38,715 nt of DNA from positions 1 to 38,715 of the forward strand of contig JAUIDD010000021.1 of NCBI GenBank assembly GCA_030429175.1. Reading direction: 5' to 3'. How positions within the stretch are numbered: the first letter of the stretch is position 1; the number at the start of each line of letters is the position of its first letter. Both the position numbers and the translations under genes were made by a program. This document shows positions 8,121-15,594 of this stretch, in pieces. This DNA is from Gammaproteobacteria bacterium. Lineage in GTDB: Bacteria > Pseudomonadota > Gammaproteobacteria > Coxiellales > Coxiellaceae. The notes under the pieces are model-generated. The model did no database searches. It was given only the letters and a program-made list of their open reading frames with translations, and was not told the origin of the DNA.

Positions 8121-9266
8121 ATGCTTATTATTTTATCTATATTAACGTATTTAATTCTCTTGATTTCTTATATCGAAACATTGCTAGGCCTTAGGTCAAT
8201 GCGGGCAGTAAAAGATATTGAGGTTGCAGATTTACCGTTTCCTAAATTAAGTATCATTGTAACAGCGTGTAATGAAGAAATTAGTATCGCTGAAACGCTG
8301 CGTCGATTAGAAAAACAAAATTATCCAAATTTTGAAATTATTTGCGTCAATGACCGTTCAGTTGATGCAACGGGAGATATTATTAATTCTTTCGTTGAGC
8401 GTAAAGAGAGTTGTATTAGCGCTTTGCATATTGATAGGTTACCTGCAGGTTGGCTCGGTAAAAATTATGCATCGCATAAGGGAGCGGAAGTTGCAACAGG
8501 AGAATGGTTGTTATTTATGGATGCTGATGTGCATATGAACTCAGATTGTTTAAAACGTTCTATGAGTCATGCACTTAAAAATAAATTAGACCATATATCG
8601 TTGCTTGCCCACTATATTTGTAAAGGATTTCTTTATAATGTTGTTCACCTTGTCCACAAAGGTCATGGGCTGGTTATACCTCTGAAACCATGGCTTGCAA
8701 AATCAACACGCTCAAAAAAATCATTTAATATGGGCGTATTTTGTCTTGTTAAGAAAAAAGCTTATGTTGTGTGTGGCGGACATCAAGCAATGGCGTTAGA
8801 GTGTGTTGATGATATTCGTCTAGGAAAATCTATTAAGGATAATGGATTTTCTCAGGAAGTTTTAAATGCTCAAGAAAATGTTTCTATTGAATGGTACTCA
8901 ACTTTAAGGGGGTTATTTCGGGGGCTTCAAAAAAATTCCTATGCATACCTTAATTACAAATTAATTCCTACTATGTTAATGACTCTGGCATGGTATATTA
9001 TTTTTGTTTTTCCAGTGGCAGCGTGTTTTTTTACTCATGGTGTTACAAAATTTCTAAATATATTATCTGCTGTGTTACTGTTTCTTTCTTATTTTGAGGT
9101 AGCGAAATTTTTCAAAATTTCTCTAAAATACATCTGGTTCTATCCTTTGGGATTAATTATATATCCTTATGTTATCATTAACTCTGTTGTTCATTTTTAT
9201 AGAAATAAAGGAATATATTGGCGTGGCACATTTTATTCTGCAGATATGTTAAAAGGAAAAAATTAA
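8121..9266 (+). CDS. Membrane-anchored family 2 glycosyltransferase (HpnB/CrtQ-like)
   Basis: The start is ATG 8121 because a perfect AGGAGG at 8108-8113 overlaps the stop of the MerR gene; the longer reading frame from 8103 adds only MLGGLF. The protein has 381 residues. Residues 1-22 are a membrane anchor. The GT-A domain shows LSIIVTACNEE (43-53), CVNDRSVDATG (75-85) and the metal-binding LLFMDADVH (130-138), with WLGKNYASHKGA between them, a pattern seen in hopanoid-associated HpnB and carotenoid CrtQ enzymes. The acceptor-site region contains ECVDDIRLGK. Three or four transmembrane helices fill residues 280-365. It probably transfers a sugar from a nucleotide donor to a lipid at the cytoplasmic face. 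The substrate cannot be deduced. No hopanoid or carotenoid genes are nearby. Confidence 0.8.
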   Translation: MLIILSILTYLILLISYIETLLGLRSMRAVKDIEVADLPFPKLSIIVTACNEEISIAETLRRLEKQNYPNFEIICVNDRSVDATGDIINSFVERKESCISALHIDRLPAGWLGKNYASHKGAEVATGEWLLFMDADVHMNSDCLKRSMSHALKNKLDHISLLAHYICKGFLYNVVHLVHKGHGLVIPLKPWLAKSTRSKKSFNMGVFCLVKKKAYVVCGGHQAMALECVDDIRLGKSIKDNGFSQEVLNAQENVSIEWYSTLRGLFRGLQKNSYAYLNYKLIPTMLMTLAWYIIFVFPVAACFFTHGVTKFLNILSAVLLFLSYFEVAKFFKISLKYIWFYPLGLIIYPYVIINSVVHFYRNKGIYWRGTFYSADMLKGKN

Positions 9267-9362
9267 TTTTGAACATGAAGTTTTATTTTTGGGCTAAAAG
9301 CCCAGTATATTTCAGTGGCCACTTGTGGTTAAAGAAAAGCCGATCTGATGAGGGTGTTGCTC
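9267..9362. other. Intergenic hairpin after the glycosyltransferase gene
   Basis: Bases 9291-9303 form a short perfect stem (gggct/agccc). It lacks a downstream T-run, so termination is uncertain. Nothing else is recognised. Confidence 0.3.
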
Positions 9363-9490
9363 ATGAAAATCACCGGTATTAATCATTTAACAGTTGCTAC
9401 ATGACTTTAACCAGCTGAAATTAGAGTTTTCACACCGTTTATCAAGGCATGTCCTATATCGTGTATCAACTAAGATTACTGGTAAGGTTT
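9363..9490 (+). pseudogene. Decayed glyoxalase/fosfomycin-resistance (VOC) gene remnant
   Basis: ATG 9363 opens MKITGINHLTVAT followed by a stop. The other frame continues DFNQLKLEFSH. Together they match the first strand and helix of VOC-superfamily proteins of the FosA/FosX/glyoxalase type (ITGINHLTLAVxDLxxSxxFY), whose histidine in NHLT is a metal ligand. A frameshift follows the first strand, and homology fades after about 25 codons, so most of the usual 130-140 residues are gone. The intact VOC gene at 15112 is too different to be its source. Confidence 0.45.
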
Positions 9491-9576
9491 AGGTCGTGTT
9501 AAAAAACAGCTAATTTTAGCATGAATAATATTTACAATTTTAGTTAAGTATTCTGAGGTGTTAGTTTTGATTATAT

Positions 9577-9602
9577 AACTCCTCACCATAAAGCGAGGAG
9601 TT
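9577..9602 (-). terminator. Hairpin downstream of the outer-membrane protein gene
   Basis: AACTCCTC (9577-9584) pairs perfectly with GAGGAGTT (9595-9602) across a 10-base loop. It begins 12 bases past the stop codon at 9615. The minus strand continues ATATAATC, so there is no strong U-run; termination or mRNA 3'-end protection are both possible. Confidence 0.45.
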
Positions 9603-9614
9603 AGTTTCGGTTGG

Positions 9615-10166
9615 TTAGATTGCATATCCGAGGTTAAACGCGATAGCTGGATAGAGGCCTTTAATTTTAGCAGCACCTGTTTTAGTAGAGGCATAGCCTG
9701 GGCCGATACCGAGTTGTACGTTAAAGCCTGATTTCCAGATCCATTGGTAACTTGCGATAACACCGCCGCTAACACCATTAGTTGCGGTATGGTTATTTTC
9801 TTTATAGTAGACGTATCCGATGAATGGTGTGAGTAGCCAGCCATCAGACATATACTCACCGTTTAATGCATAAGTAATTTGTCCGCCGAAGTTGTACATA
9901 GTGGCATGCTCGGTTGCCCAAGTTTCAACACCACCATAAGCACCAACAGCAACTGCAGGTAGTATCTTAACGTTAGCGCTTCCAGAGGCATAGCCGATAA
10001 CTGTAGGTAATACATTCCATTCGATATTAAATCTTTTATGCGCAAGGTTGCTTTGATCGGTTTTTATTTGTGGATCTTGTGGCATGTCTAAAGGAACGTT
10101 TGCTTGTGTAACACTGACAAAAGCACCTAGAAGCATAGCAGGTATGATTTTAGTGTATTGAGCCAT
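9615..10166 (-). CDS. Exported beta-barrel outer-membrane protein, unknown function
   Basis: The protein has 183 residues, with a signal peptide (MAQYTKIIPAMLLGAFVSVT then QANV; likely cleavage near residue 22). The mature part has repeated amphipathic strands: FNIEWNVLPTVIGYASG, VKILPAVAVGAYGGVETW, MYNFGGQITYALNG, WLLTPFIGYVYYK, GVSGGVIASYQWIWKSG, FNVQLGIGPGYAST and a final PAIAFNLGYAI. The size and strand count fit an 8-stranded barrel of the DUF3575/OmpW-like group. GGAG lies 9 bases before the ATG. A C10 run sits about 125 bases upstream (see the separate feature), and a hairpin follows the stop. Its neighbours are pseudogenes, so context gives no role. The barrel call is inference from the strand pattern. 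Confidence 0.7.
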   Translation of the reverse strand: MAQYTKIIPAMLLGAFVSVTQANVPLDMPQDPQIKTDQSNLAHKRFNIEWNVLPTVIGYASGSANVKILPAVAVGAYGGVETWATEHATMYNFGGQITYALNGEYMSDGWLLTPFIGYVYYKENNHTATNGVSGGVIASYQWIWKSGFNVQLGIGPGYASTKTGAAKIKGLYPAIAFNLGYAI

Positions 10167-10362
10167 AGTATTTCTCCGTTATGTTTTATTTGGAGGTAGT
10201 GTACTGATGTGTTGCTAGAAGATCAATATAGTACTTGCTTCTGTACGGAAACAGATAGTTGACGGATATGGTTAAATGCTATTTTCTTGTGGGGGGGGGG
10301 TAATGGTGATTAAAAAACGATACATATTATAAATCCTCGATTAATTTTTATGTTGTGAGTAT
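10167..10362. other. Upstream region of the minus-strand barrel protein
   Basis: This 196-base AT-rich stretch should hold the promoter of the gene at 10166. A TATATT at about 10233 on the minus strand is a possible -10 without a good -35. It also contains the G10 tract at 10291-10300. No gene is visible. Confidence 0.4.
10291..10300. repeat. G10 homopolymer tract (C10 on the minus strand)
   Basis: Ten consecutive G residues stand out in an AT-rich background. On the minus strand the run lies 125-134 bases upstream of the start codon of the exported barrel protein. Tracts of this length slip during replication, and in other bacteria they control phase-variable surface proteins. Confidence 0.75.
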
Positions 10363-10494
10363 TCATTTATCTACACGGCCAGTTAAGGCAGTACAAATAT
10401 CAACGACACTAAACTGCTGCTCATCATTATGCTAAGTGCGACGAATGGTTTTTTCTTTAAAAAGTACGATTGTATTTTCTTTATTTGTTTTCAT
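10363..10494 (-). pseudogene. BRO-N antirepressor-type protein remnant
   Basis: From ATG 10494 the minus strand reads MKTNKENTIVLFKEKTIRRT, a stop (TAG at 10432-10434), then HNDEQQFSVVDICTALTG and RVDK before a second stop. This matches the start of BRO-N domain proteins (phage antirepressors and baculovirus-repeat ORFs), whose pattern is F....IR..W.(D/N)....FSVVD(V/I)..AL(T). The first stop stands where tryptophan (TGG) is expected, so it is a single G-to-A change. The rest of the BRO-N domain and the C-terminus are missing. It indicates past prophage or plasmid DNA here. Confidence 0.6.
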
Positions 10495-10719
10495 GTTTTT
10501 CTTGTGTAGTTAAGTTTTTTGAATGTGTCTTTTAAATTGTTGCCAATAAAATCGTGCATGCTTATTGTTGATAAGCACCGTATGCAATTTTGTTTTAGTG
10601 TATAAAGAGGGTCGATTTAAAAGTGCCTTAAGAAGCACAAAGGTATTTTGCTTGTTCATGTACGCATTGTCTCTTTCAAAACGATGCGATGTCAATACAG
10701 TAGTTTGTTATCTATTTAC

Positions 10720-11076
10720 TCAGGGCTGAAATTTAAAAATGCTATTCCATCTTTCTTTTAAATCAGCTAATGTATCAGAAATAGTAGGTAAGGTTGGTAA
10801 GGTTGCATACAGATAAGCTAGAGCATATAAATAAATTGCTAGTATGGTTTTGTCAGTTTCATCAGGTTCAATTTCTCGTGCATCGCGACGTATGCAATTT
10901 GCAAAACCAACAAACCCACCGATGGCAGTTAATGTGATCATGGCTACAAGACACTTTAGCGAACCACCCGTTAGTAGTTCAGTATCAGTTGAGTTTAGCG
11001 TCCAGTTAGCAGAAACAATAGTACCCATTAACAATCCGTTTGCTAGGCCCGATGGGATATCTTTGCATATTCTCAT
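10720..11076 (-). CDS. Small hypothetical membrane protein
   Basis: The protein has 118 residues and a good ribosome-binding site (AAGGAAG, 7 bases before ATG). Three hydrophobic stretches are seen: residues 10-28 (GLANGLLMGTIVSANW), 40-62 (LKCLVAMITLTAIGGFVGFA) and 78-98 (ILAIYLYALAYLYATLP). An RRDAREIEPDETDK loop separates the second and third. It ends in a charged helix (LADLKERWNSIFKF). The glycine-rich second segment suggests helix packing. No family is recognised. It is transcribed away from the MFS gene and towards the BRO remnant. Inner-membrane location is inference. Confidence 0.55.
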   Translation of the reverse strand: MRICKDIPSGLANGLLMGTIVSANWTLNSTDTELLTGGSLKCLVAMITLTAIGGFVGFANCIRRDAREIEPDETDKTILAIYLYALAYLYATLPTLPTISDTLADLKERWNSIFKFQP

Positions 11077-11383
11077 AATCTACTTCCTTACAAAAAATAT
11101 TTTTAGAGCAGCCATTCTAGCATTAGCGCTGGATTTTTCTAATAGAATATGAGATTGTTGTACAGTCGTTAAGACATTTAATAAAGTTGGAGAAATAATA
11201 TGAGACAACCATTTGATTTTAGGAATCGATGTTGCGTTTATGAACAATACGTGCACTTAACTTTAGCAAGCTCTATTTCTCTTTCTGCCAGCCTTGGCTC
11301 TCGCACGACGACCTCGACAACAAGATCGTAACTTCTTTCTTTTTACCCTATAATATCTCATTAATTTTTGAGGTAATACTCAT
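11077..11383. other. Divergent intergenic region between the membrane protein and the MFS transporter
   Basis: TATAAT at 11349-11354 is a plausible -10 for the MFS gene 30 bases downstream, although the -35 is poor. A possible 43-codon reading frame (11200-11331) lies upstream of it and is listed separately. Nothing else is recognised. Confidence 0.4.
11200..11331 (+). CDS. Possible 43-residue small protein or leader
   Basis: ATG 11200 is preceded by TTGGAG at a suitable distance and opens 43 codons beginning MRQPFDFRNRCC and ending SRTTTSTTRS. No family is recognised and no membrane segment is present. The arginine/threonine-rich tail lies just upstream of the possible -10 of the MFS gene. 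It might be a leader peptide or chance. Comparative conservation would decide. Confidence 0.25.
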   Translation: MRQPFDFRNRCCVYEQYVHLTLASSISLSASLGSRTTTSTTRS

Positions 11384-12646
11384 ATGAAGAAGCATTTAGT
11401 ATCAAAGCGGGCGTGGTTGATTTGGGCTCTAGCGGCAGGCTTTTTCTTTGCCGAATATTTTGCGCGTGTTGCGCCAAGTGTGATGGTCGAAGAGTTGATG
11501 CGCGCCTTTCGGGTGGATGCATTTAGTCTCGGCGCATTATCTGCATTTTTTTATTATGCCTATGTGGCGATGCAACTACCAGTAGGTGCAATTGTTGATC
11601 GTTTTGGGGCGCATCGCTCAATTACGATTGCAGCAGCACTGTGTGGTTTAAGTTCTTTTTGGTTTGCACATGCACATAGTTTAGAAGTTGCAGAACTAAT
11701 GCGTTTTGTAATGGGTTTGAGTGCAGCATTTGCATTTGTTGGTGCATTAAAGCTTGCAAGCAGTTGGTTTCCCTTATCTCATTTTGGTTTGATTGCTGGT
11801 GCAACACAAGCACTGGGAATGTTGGGTGCGGCAGTGGGTGAAGGGCCTGTATCGATGTTGGTTCAACAGATTGGTTGGCGTGATACGATGGGAATGATCG
11901 GCTTGATATTAATATTATTAGCAATATTAATTGGCTGGTTTGTCCAGGATAAACCGCATGATTTAACGTCAACACAAAGACTGCCTATTCCCAAACAGTT
12001 TCCAGTGCTTGCGGGTATTGTGCGTGTCTTCAAGAACAGACAAAACTGGTTTAATGCGCTTTTTGTCGGCTTTTTATTTGCGCCGACAGCCGCGTTTGCT
12101 GAACTGTGGGGGGCAACGTATTTACATCATGTTTATCGTTTTAGTCATGCAGTGTCTGCTAGTGCGATTAGTATGATTTTTATTGGCTGGGCAATCGGCG
12201 CACCTATTGCTGGGTGGATTTCAGATCGGATTAAAAGACGAAAAATTGTACTCATATTTTCTGCATGTTTTAGTTTAATAACGATGTCTTGTGTGCTTTA
12301 TATTCCTCAATTATCTGTAGGTGAACTGTTTGTTTTATTATTCTTATATGGCATGAGTAATGTCGGTGTAGCAACTTCATATGTGGTTGCACGTGAGTCT
12401 AATTCAAAAGCACTTGCGGGTACAGCGATGAGCCTTGCGAATATGGCCTCGGTTATTATCGGTGCTTGTTTTCAGCCGATTATTGGCTGGTTGCTGGTAA
12501 AGCACTCTGATAATGCGATTGTAAATGGCGTGCACGTTTATAGCGTTCAGGATTATAAATTTGCTATGATAACCCTGCCATTATGCTTTGTGGTAAGCCT
12601 GTTAAGTCTTGCTTTCTTAAGAGAATCTTATGGTGCGAATGAATAA
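11384..12646 (+). CDS. Major facilitator superfamily transporter
   Basis: The protein has 420 residues with about 12 hydrophobic segments. It begins KKHLVSKRAWLIWALAAGFF and contains FAEYFARVAPSVM in the first helix. The MFS signature between helices 2 and 3 appears as GAIVDRFGAHRS, and a second copy between helices 8 and 9 as GWISDRIKRRKI. This fits the anion:cation (phthalate/sugar-acid) symporter-like group, frequent in Legionella and Coxiella. A GAGGT ribosome-binding site precedes ATG 11384. It acts in the inner membrane as a proton-driven transporter. The substrate cannot be deduced. The next gene follows 100 bases downstream and is probably transcribed separately. Confidence 0.85.
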   Translation: MKKHLVSKRAWLIWALAAGFFFAEYFARVAPSVMVEELMRAFRVDAFSLGALSAFFYYAYVAMQLPVGAIVDRFGAHRSITIAAALCGLSSFWFAHAHSLEVAELMRFVMGLSAAFAFVGALKLASSWFPLSHFGLIAGATQALGMLGAAVGEGPVSMLVQQIGWRDTMGMIGLILILLAILIGWFVQDKPHDLTSTQRLPIPKQFPVLAGIVRVFKNRQNWFNALFVGFLFAPTAAFAELWGATYLHHVYRFSHAVSASAISMIFIGWAIGAPIAGWISDRIKRRKIVLIFSACFSLITMSCVLYIPQLSVGELFVLLFLYGMSNVGVATSYVVARESNSKALAGTAMSLANMASVIIGACFQPIIGWLLVKHSDNAIVNGVHVYSVQDYKFAMITLPLCFVVSLLSLAFLRESYGANE

Positions 12647-12746
12647 GTAAAAAAGTGCTATTTTTGCTTGCTAGCTCCTTAATTATATGTACAATTAATA
12701 ATCAAAAATAAATAGATTAGATAATTCAGTAAGTTAGGGGTTGGTT

Positions 12747-13553
12747 ATGAAACATGTATTGGTAGCAAGTGATTTTGATAAGTGTGCAACAGTAAGAAAC
12801 ACTGGGTTTAAAGCGCCATTTGACCGTAAAGACCCCTTTTTAAATCCAAAGATTGCAGATGAGAATATCAAACAAGGCTATCACGCAGTGCACGACAGTG
12901 CGTCAAATACTTATTTTTCGATTGTCACTATGCATCGCGATATTCGTGTTGTCGAGCAGCATTTAAAAGTAATGTTTCGAGAGTGGGACTTAGAAAAGAG
13001 TCCAATGCATGAGGTAATTACGAATGAAGATAATGGTAAATTTTATTTGGATACGTTTTATTTGGTAAGATCAGGTGAAAATGGGCAACAAGTAAGAAAG
13101 TCTGTACCTATTTATGTTGCTTATCTACCGTGCTACGGAGATGATGGTAATGATTTAGAATCTTATCATGCCAATCAAAAGAAAGTGAAAGATAAGGTAC
13201 TGATGATCGAAACGATTGAGAATAAATATCGAGTAAAGCATGGTATTTGTTTAGATGAGATAAACTTTTTTGATGATAAACGTAAAAATGTTGAGTCCGT
13301 TTTTAATCAAAAACCACCACATTGGCATTGCTTTTTAGCAGATCATCAAGAAGAAGTTGTAGCCTCTTTTACTGCACATGAACTTTATGCCATTAATGGT
13401 GAGATTAAGATTGATAAAAGGCCTTGTGTGCTGGACACACAACCTCGTGAAGTAGTTAAAATGACATTGTCACAACGGTTGTTTGCAGATCGAGCGGCAG
13501 TGTCTGCAGATGATGAGGCTGATGCTGTAACTCATAATTTCCCAAGACGTTAA
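12747..13553 (+). CDS. Hypothetical protein with HAD-like motifs
   Basis: The start is ATG 12747 (AGGGG at 12736-12740); a TTG two codons upstream is less likely. The protein has 268 residues and is not recognised as a known family. Two stretches resemble the haloacid dehalogenase fold: VLVASDFDKCAT at residues 4-15 (motif I DxD with D9 and D11) and CLDEINFFDDKRKNVE near 171-186 (motif IV FFDD). A lysine-rich KKVKDKVLMIE lies between. If so, it is a phosphatase-like enzyme with a small cap (FREWDLEKSPMHEV). There is no signal peptide. The last 35 residues are polar and probably disordered. A role as a host-directed effector is possible in this type of organism but has no direct support. Confidence 0.55.
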   Translation: MKHVLVASDFDKCATVRNTGFKAPFDRKDPFLNPKIADENIKQGYHAVHDSASNTYFSIVTMHRDIRVVEQHLKVMFREWDLEKSPMHEVITNEDNGKFYLDTFYLVRSGENGQQVRKSVPIYVAYLPCYGDDGNDLESYHANQKKVKDKVLMIETIENKYRVKHGICLDEINFFDDKRKNVESVFNQKPPHWHCFLADHQEEVVASFTAHELYAINGEIKIDKRPCVLDTQPREVVKMTLSQRLFADRAAVSADDEADAVTHNFPRR

Positions 13554-13752
13554 AGAAAGTGGTTTTATGGCTCAGAATCATTTGTGTTTCTTGTTCGTTT
13601 TAACGCCTATTGTTAACGTGTTGCGATATGTATTATCGCGCTAAAAAATTGTCGCGCAACTAAGTTGCGCCAAGATGACATTTTAGCAAGGTCAATTGAC
13701 ATTAAAATATACTTCTGGCATGGTTACATTTTCCTGATCTTGTGAGGTAAAG
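13554..13752. other. Intergenic region with REP-like hairpin
   Basis: A perfect stem gcgcaac/gttgcgc spans 13654-13670 with a 3-base loop. No T-run follows. It could stabilise the upstream mRNA or be a small palindromic repeat; no second copy was seen. Confidence 0.4.
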
Positions 13753-14451
13753 ATGCATCTTTTCATATCTCTTTTATGCTTATTCTCAGTAGTGAGCTAT
13801 GCCTTTGATGCGTGCAAACCAAGTCTTGATCTATCGCGTAAGAATTATTTGATTGGCTATGGAAGCTTGATAGAGACACACTCACGTTTGCGCACTAACC
13901 CACAGGCAAGGTATGTCTACCCATTAGAGCTCTATGGCTGTCAGCGTGTGTGGGGTTTGCATGGAGGTGCTTATAAGACGACATTTTTAACTTTGATTAA
14001 GAAAGCGGGGTTGCATTTAAATGCCATTTATTATCCAGTTACTACTGCGGAAATTAAACAGGCTGATCAACGTGAATCAGGTTATTGTCGTGTACAGGTA
14101 TCCAGAAAGGATATACATTTTTTAGCGCAACATCAGCCACCTAAAAACGCATCCTTGTGGATTTATGTAGTAAAATCTGGACAATTAGAATTGCCTAATA
14201 CAGCCTACCCAATCGCACAGTCTTATGTTGATGTTTTCTTAAATGGCTGTTTGCAAATTCAGCAGCGCTATCATTTAAAAGATTTTGCGCTGCAGTGCAT
14301 CACGACCAGCCACAGTTGGGCAGGTAAGGGTGCGTGGGTGAATGATCGCGTGCATGCGCGACGTCCGTTTGCATCGGTGCCAAATGCAATTTTAATTGAT
14401 CGCTTGCTAGCGAAGCATATTCACGATTACTATGATCACCCGATTGAATAG
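13753..14451 (+). CDS. Exported gamma-glutamylcyclotransferase-like protein
   Basis: The protein has 232 residues. Residues 1-18 (MHLFISLLCLFSVVSYAF) form a signal peptide, so the enzyme is predicted to act outside the cytoplasm. The GGCT/AIG2 fold is shown by IGYGSLIE at 34-41, with the substrate-binding YGSL, and by QRESGYCR at 106-113, where E108 is the expected catalytic glutamate. Family enzymes convert gamma-glutamyl amino acids or glutathione to 5-oxoproline. GGCT and ChaC proteins are normally cytosolic. Cysteines at 21, 63, 112, 171 and 183 could form disulfides. GAGGT lies 6 bases before the ATG. The FMN reductase gene follows 32 bases downstream, perhaps co-transcribed. Confidence 0.72.
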   Translation: MHLFISLLCLFSVVSYAFDACKPSLDLSRKNYLIGYGSLIETHSRLRTNPQARYVYPLELYGCQRVWGLHGGAYKTTFLTLIKKAGLHLNAIYYPVTTAEIKQADQRESGYCRVQVSRKDIHFLAQHQPPKNASLWIYVVKSGQLELPNTAYPIAQSYVDVFLNGCLQIQQRYHLKDFALQCITTSHSWAGKGAWVNDRVHARRPFASVPNAILIDRLLAKHIHDYYDHPIE

Positions 14452-14483
14452 GCTTTTAGTGAGAACGTTTAGAAGATTAAATT

Positions 14484-15041
14484 ATGATAGATATTAACCT
14501 CCAAAAAAAGCTAACAAAAAATAACCCCATTCATGCTGCAATAGTGTTCGGTAGCTCACGTAGTGAGGGTAATACCTTTGAAGCAATCCAGATAGTTCAT
14601 CAGCAATTGGGTTTTCCATTGCCTGTAGTGGATTTAGCAAAAATCAAAGTGAACGAGTACAGTTATGATTTTAATCAACATGATGACTTTCATGAGTTAA
14701 TGAGTTTATTGCTGTCTTTTGATGTAATTATCCTTGCAACCCCGGTGTATTGGTACAGTGTTAGCGCTAAGATGAAGTGTTTTATCGATCGTATTTCAGA
14801 TTTGCTGTCTATCGACAAAGATGCAGGTCGAAAGCTGCGTGGTAAAAAATTAGCAGTGATTGCATCGTATATTACCCATCCAAAAGGTATAGATGGGTTT
14901 GAAGTGCCCCTCAAAAACACAGCTCAATATCTTGGGATGGAGTATTTGGGTACCTATTTTCATTATGCGGATGAAGATGAAGTTGGGAAAAACTTTTCCA
15001 AAGAGTCTCTCGGGCAATTTATAAACATTATTAGGGGGTAA
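14484..15041 (+). CDS. NADPH-dependent FMN reductase / flavodoxin-like protein
   Basis: The protein has 185 residues. The FMN phosphate-binding loop appears as FGSSRSEGNT (22-31), after a beta strand HAAIV. The isoalloxazine-contact motif of NADPH-dependent FMN reductases appears as ATPVYWYSVSAKMKCFIDR near residues 84-102. The C-terminal part has KLAVIASY and GTYFHYADEDEVGK. The enzyme would reduce quinones, flavins or nitro compounds in the cytoplasm. The upstream stretch GAAGATT is a weak ribosome-binding site. It lies 32 bases after the exported GGCT-like gene in the same direction. The substrate is unknown. Confidence 0.8.
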   Translation: MIDINLQKKLTKNNPIHAAIVFGSSRSEGNTFEAIQIVHQQLGFPLPVVDLAKIKVNEYSYDFNQHDDFHELMSLLLSFDVIILATPVYWYSVSAKMKCFIDRISDLLSIDKDAGRKLRGKKLAVIASYITHPKGIDGFEVPLKNTAQYLGMEYLGTYFHYADEDEVGKNFSKESLGQFINIIRG

Positions 15042-15111
15042 TTAATTTATTGCAGTTTAAGCTGATTTTTATGCTAGGCTGCTTATTATATATCTGTCTT
15101 ATGGGCGTTTT

Positions 15112-15513
15112 ATGATGAAGTTTGATCATATAGTTTTAAATGTTATTAATATGGAAGAGATGGTTCATTTCTATGCGGATATTGTGAAATGCACAATTGA
15201 GCGATATGAAGCTTATAAAAAAGGAAATGCTCCCTTCCCCATCGTACGTATTTCTGATGATAATATTATTGATTTGTTTCCTAAAGAAATGTGGCAACAA
15301 AATGAAGTTAAACAAATTCCAAAGAATACAAATCTCAATCATTTTTGTTTGGTTGTTTCAAAGCATGAATTTTATGATTTTCAGGAAAGATTAGATTTAA
15401 ATGGTGTTGATATTGAAGAAGGGCCGGTTGAGCGTGGTGGTGCAAATGGTATCGGTACTTCCATCTACTTTAGAGATCCTGATAATAATCTGATAGAAAT
15501 TAGATACTATTAA
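15112..15513 (+). CDS. VOC-superfamily (glyoxalase-like) protein
   Basis: The protein has 133 residues, the usual length for a single VOC unit with two beta-alpha-beta-beta-beta modules. The first strand is FDHIVLNV (histidine 6 is a possible metal ligand). The second module begins LNHFCLVV, and the last strand is FRDPDNNLIEIRYY, with a glutamate at the usual metal position. Such proteins include glyoxalase I, dioxygenases and antibiotic-binding proteins. Two ATG codons are adjacent (15112, 15115). The surrounding codon use is AT-rich. The protein is probably metal-dependent; its substrate cannot be told from sequence. It stands alone, 70 bases after the FMN reductase gene. Confidence 0.8.
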   Translation: MMKFDHIVLNVINMEEMVHFYADIVKCTIERYEAYKKGNAPFPIVRISDDNIIDLFPKEMWQQNEVKQIPKNTNLNHFCLVVSKHEFYDFQERLDLNGVDIEEGPVERGGANGIGTSIYFRDPDNNLIEIRYY

Positions 15514-15594
15514 ATCTTAATATGTTATTTCTAGGACTAGAAAACAAGTACAATTAGCTATAAATAACTAAAAATAACAGAGAAAGGATAAGCA

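Noticed and set aside
10510-10695. 61-codon minus-strand frame upstream of the BRO remnant
   Set aside because: Weak ribosome-binding site, no recognisable family, and it lies among decayed DNA; not supportable as a gene.
13654-13670. Hairpin as transcription terminator
   Set aside because: No T-run; kept only as a hairpin in the intergenic note.
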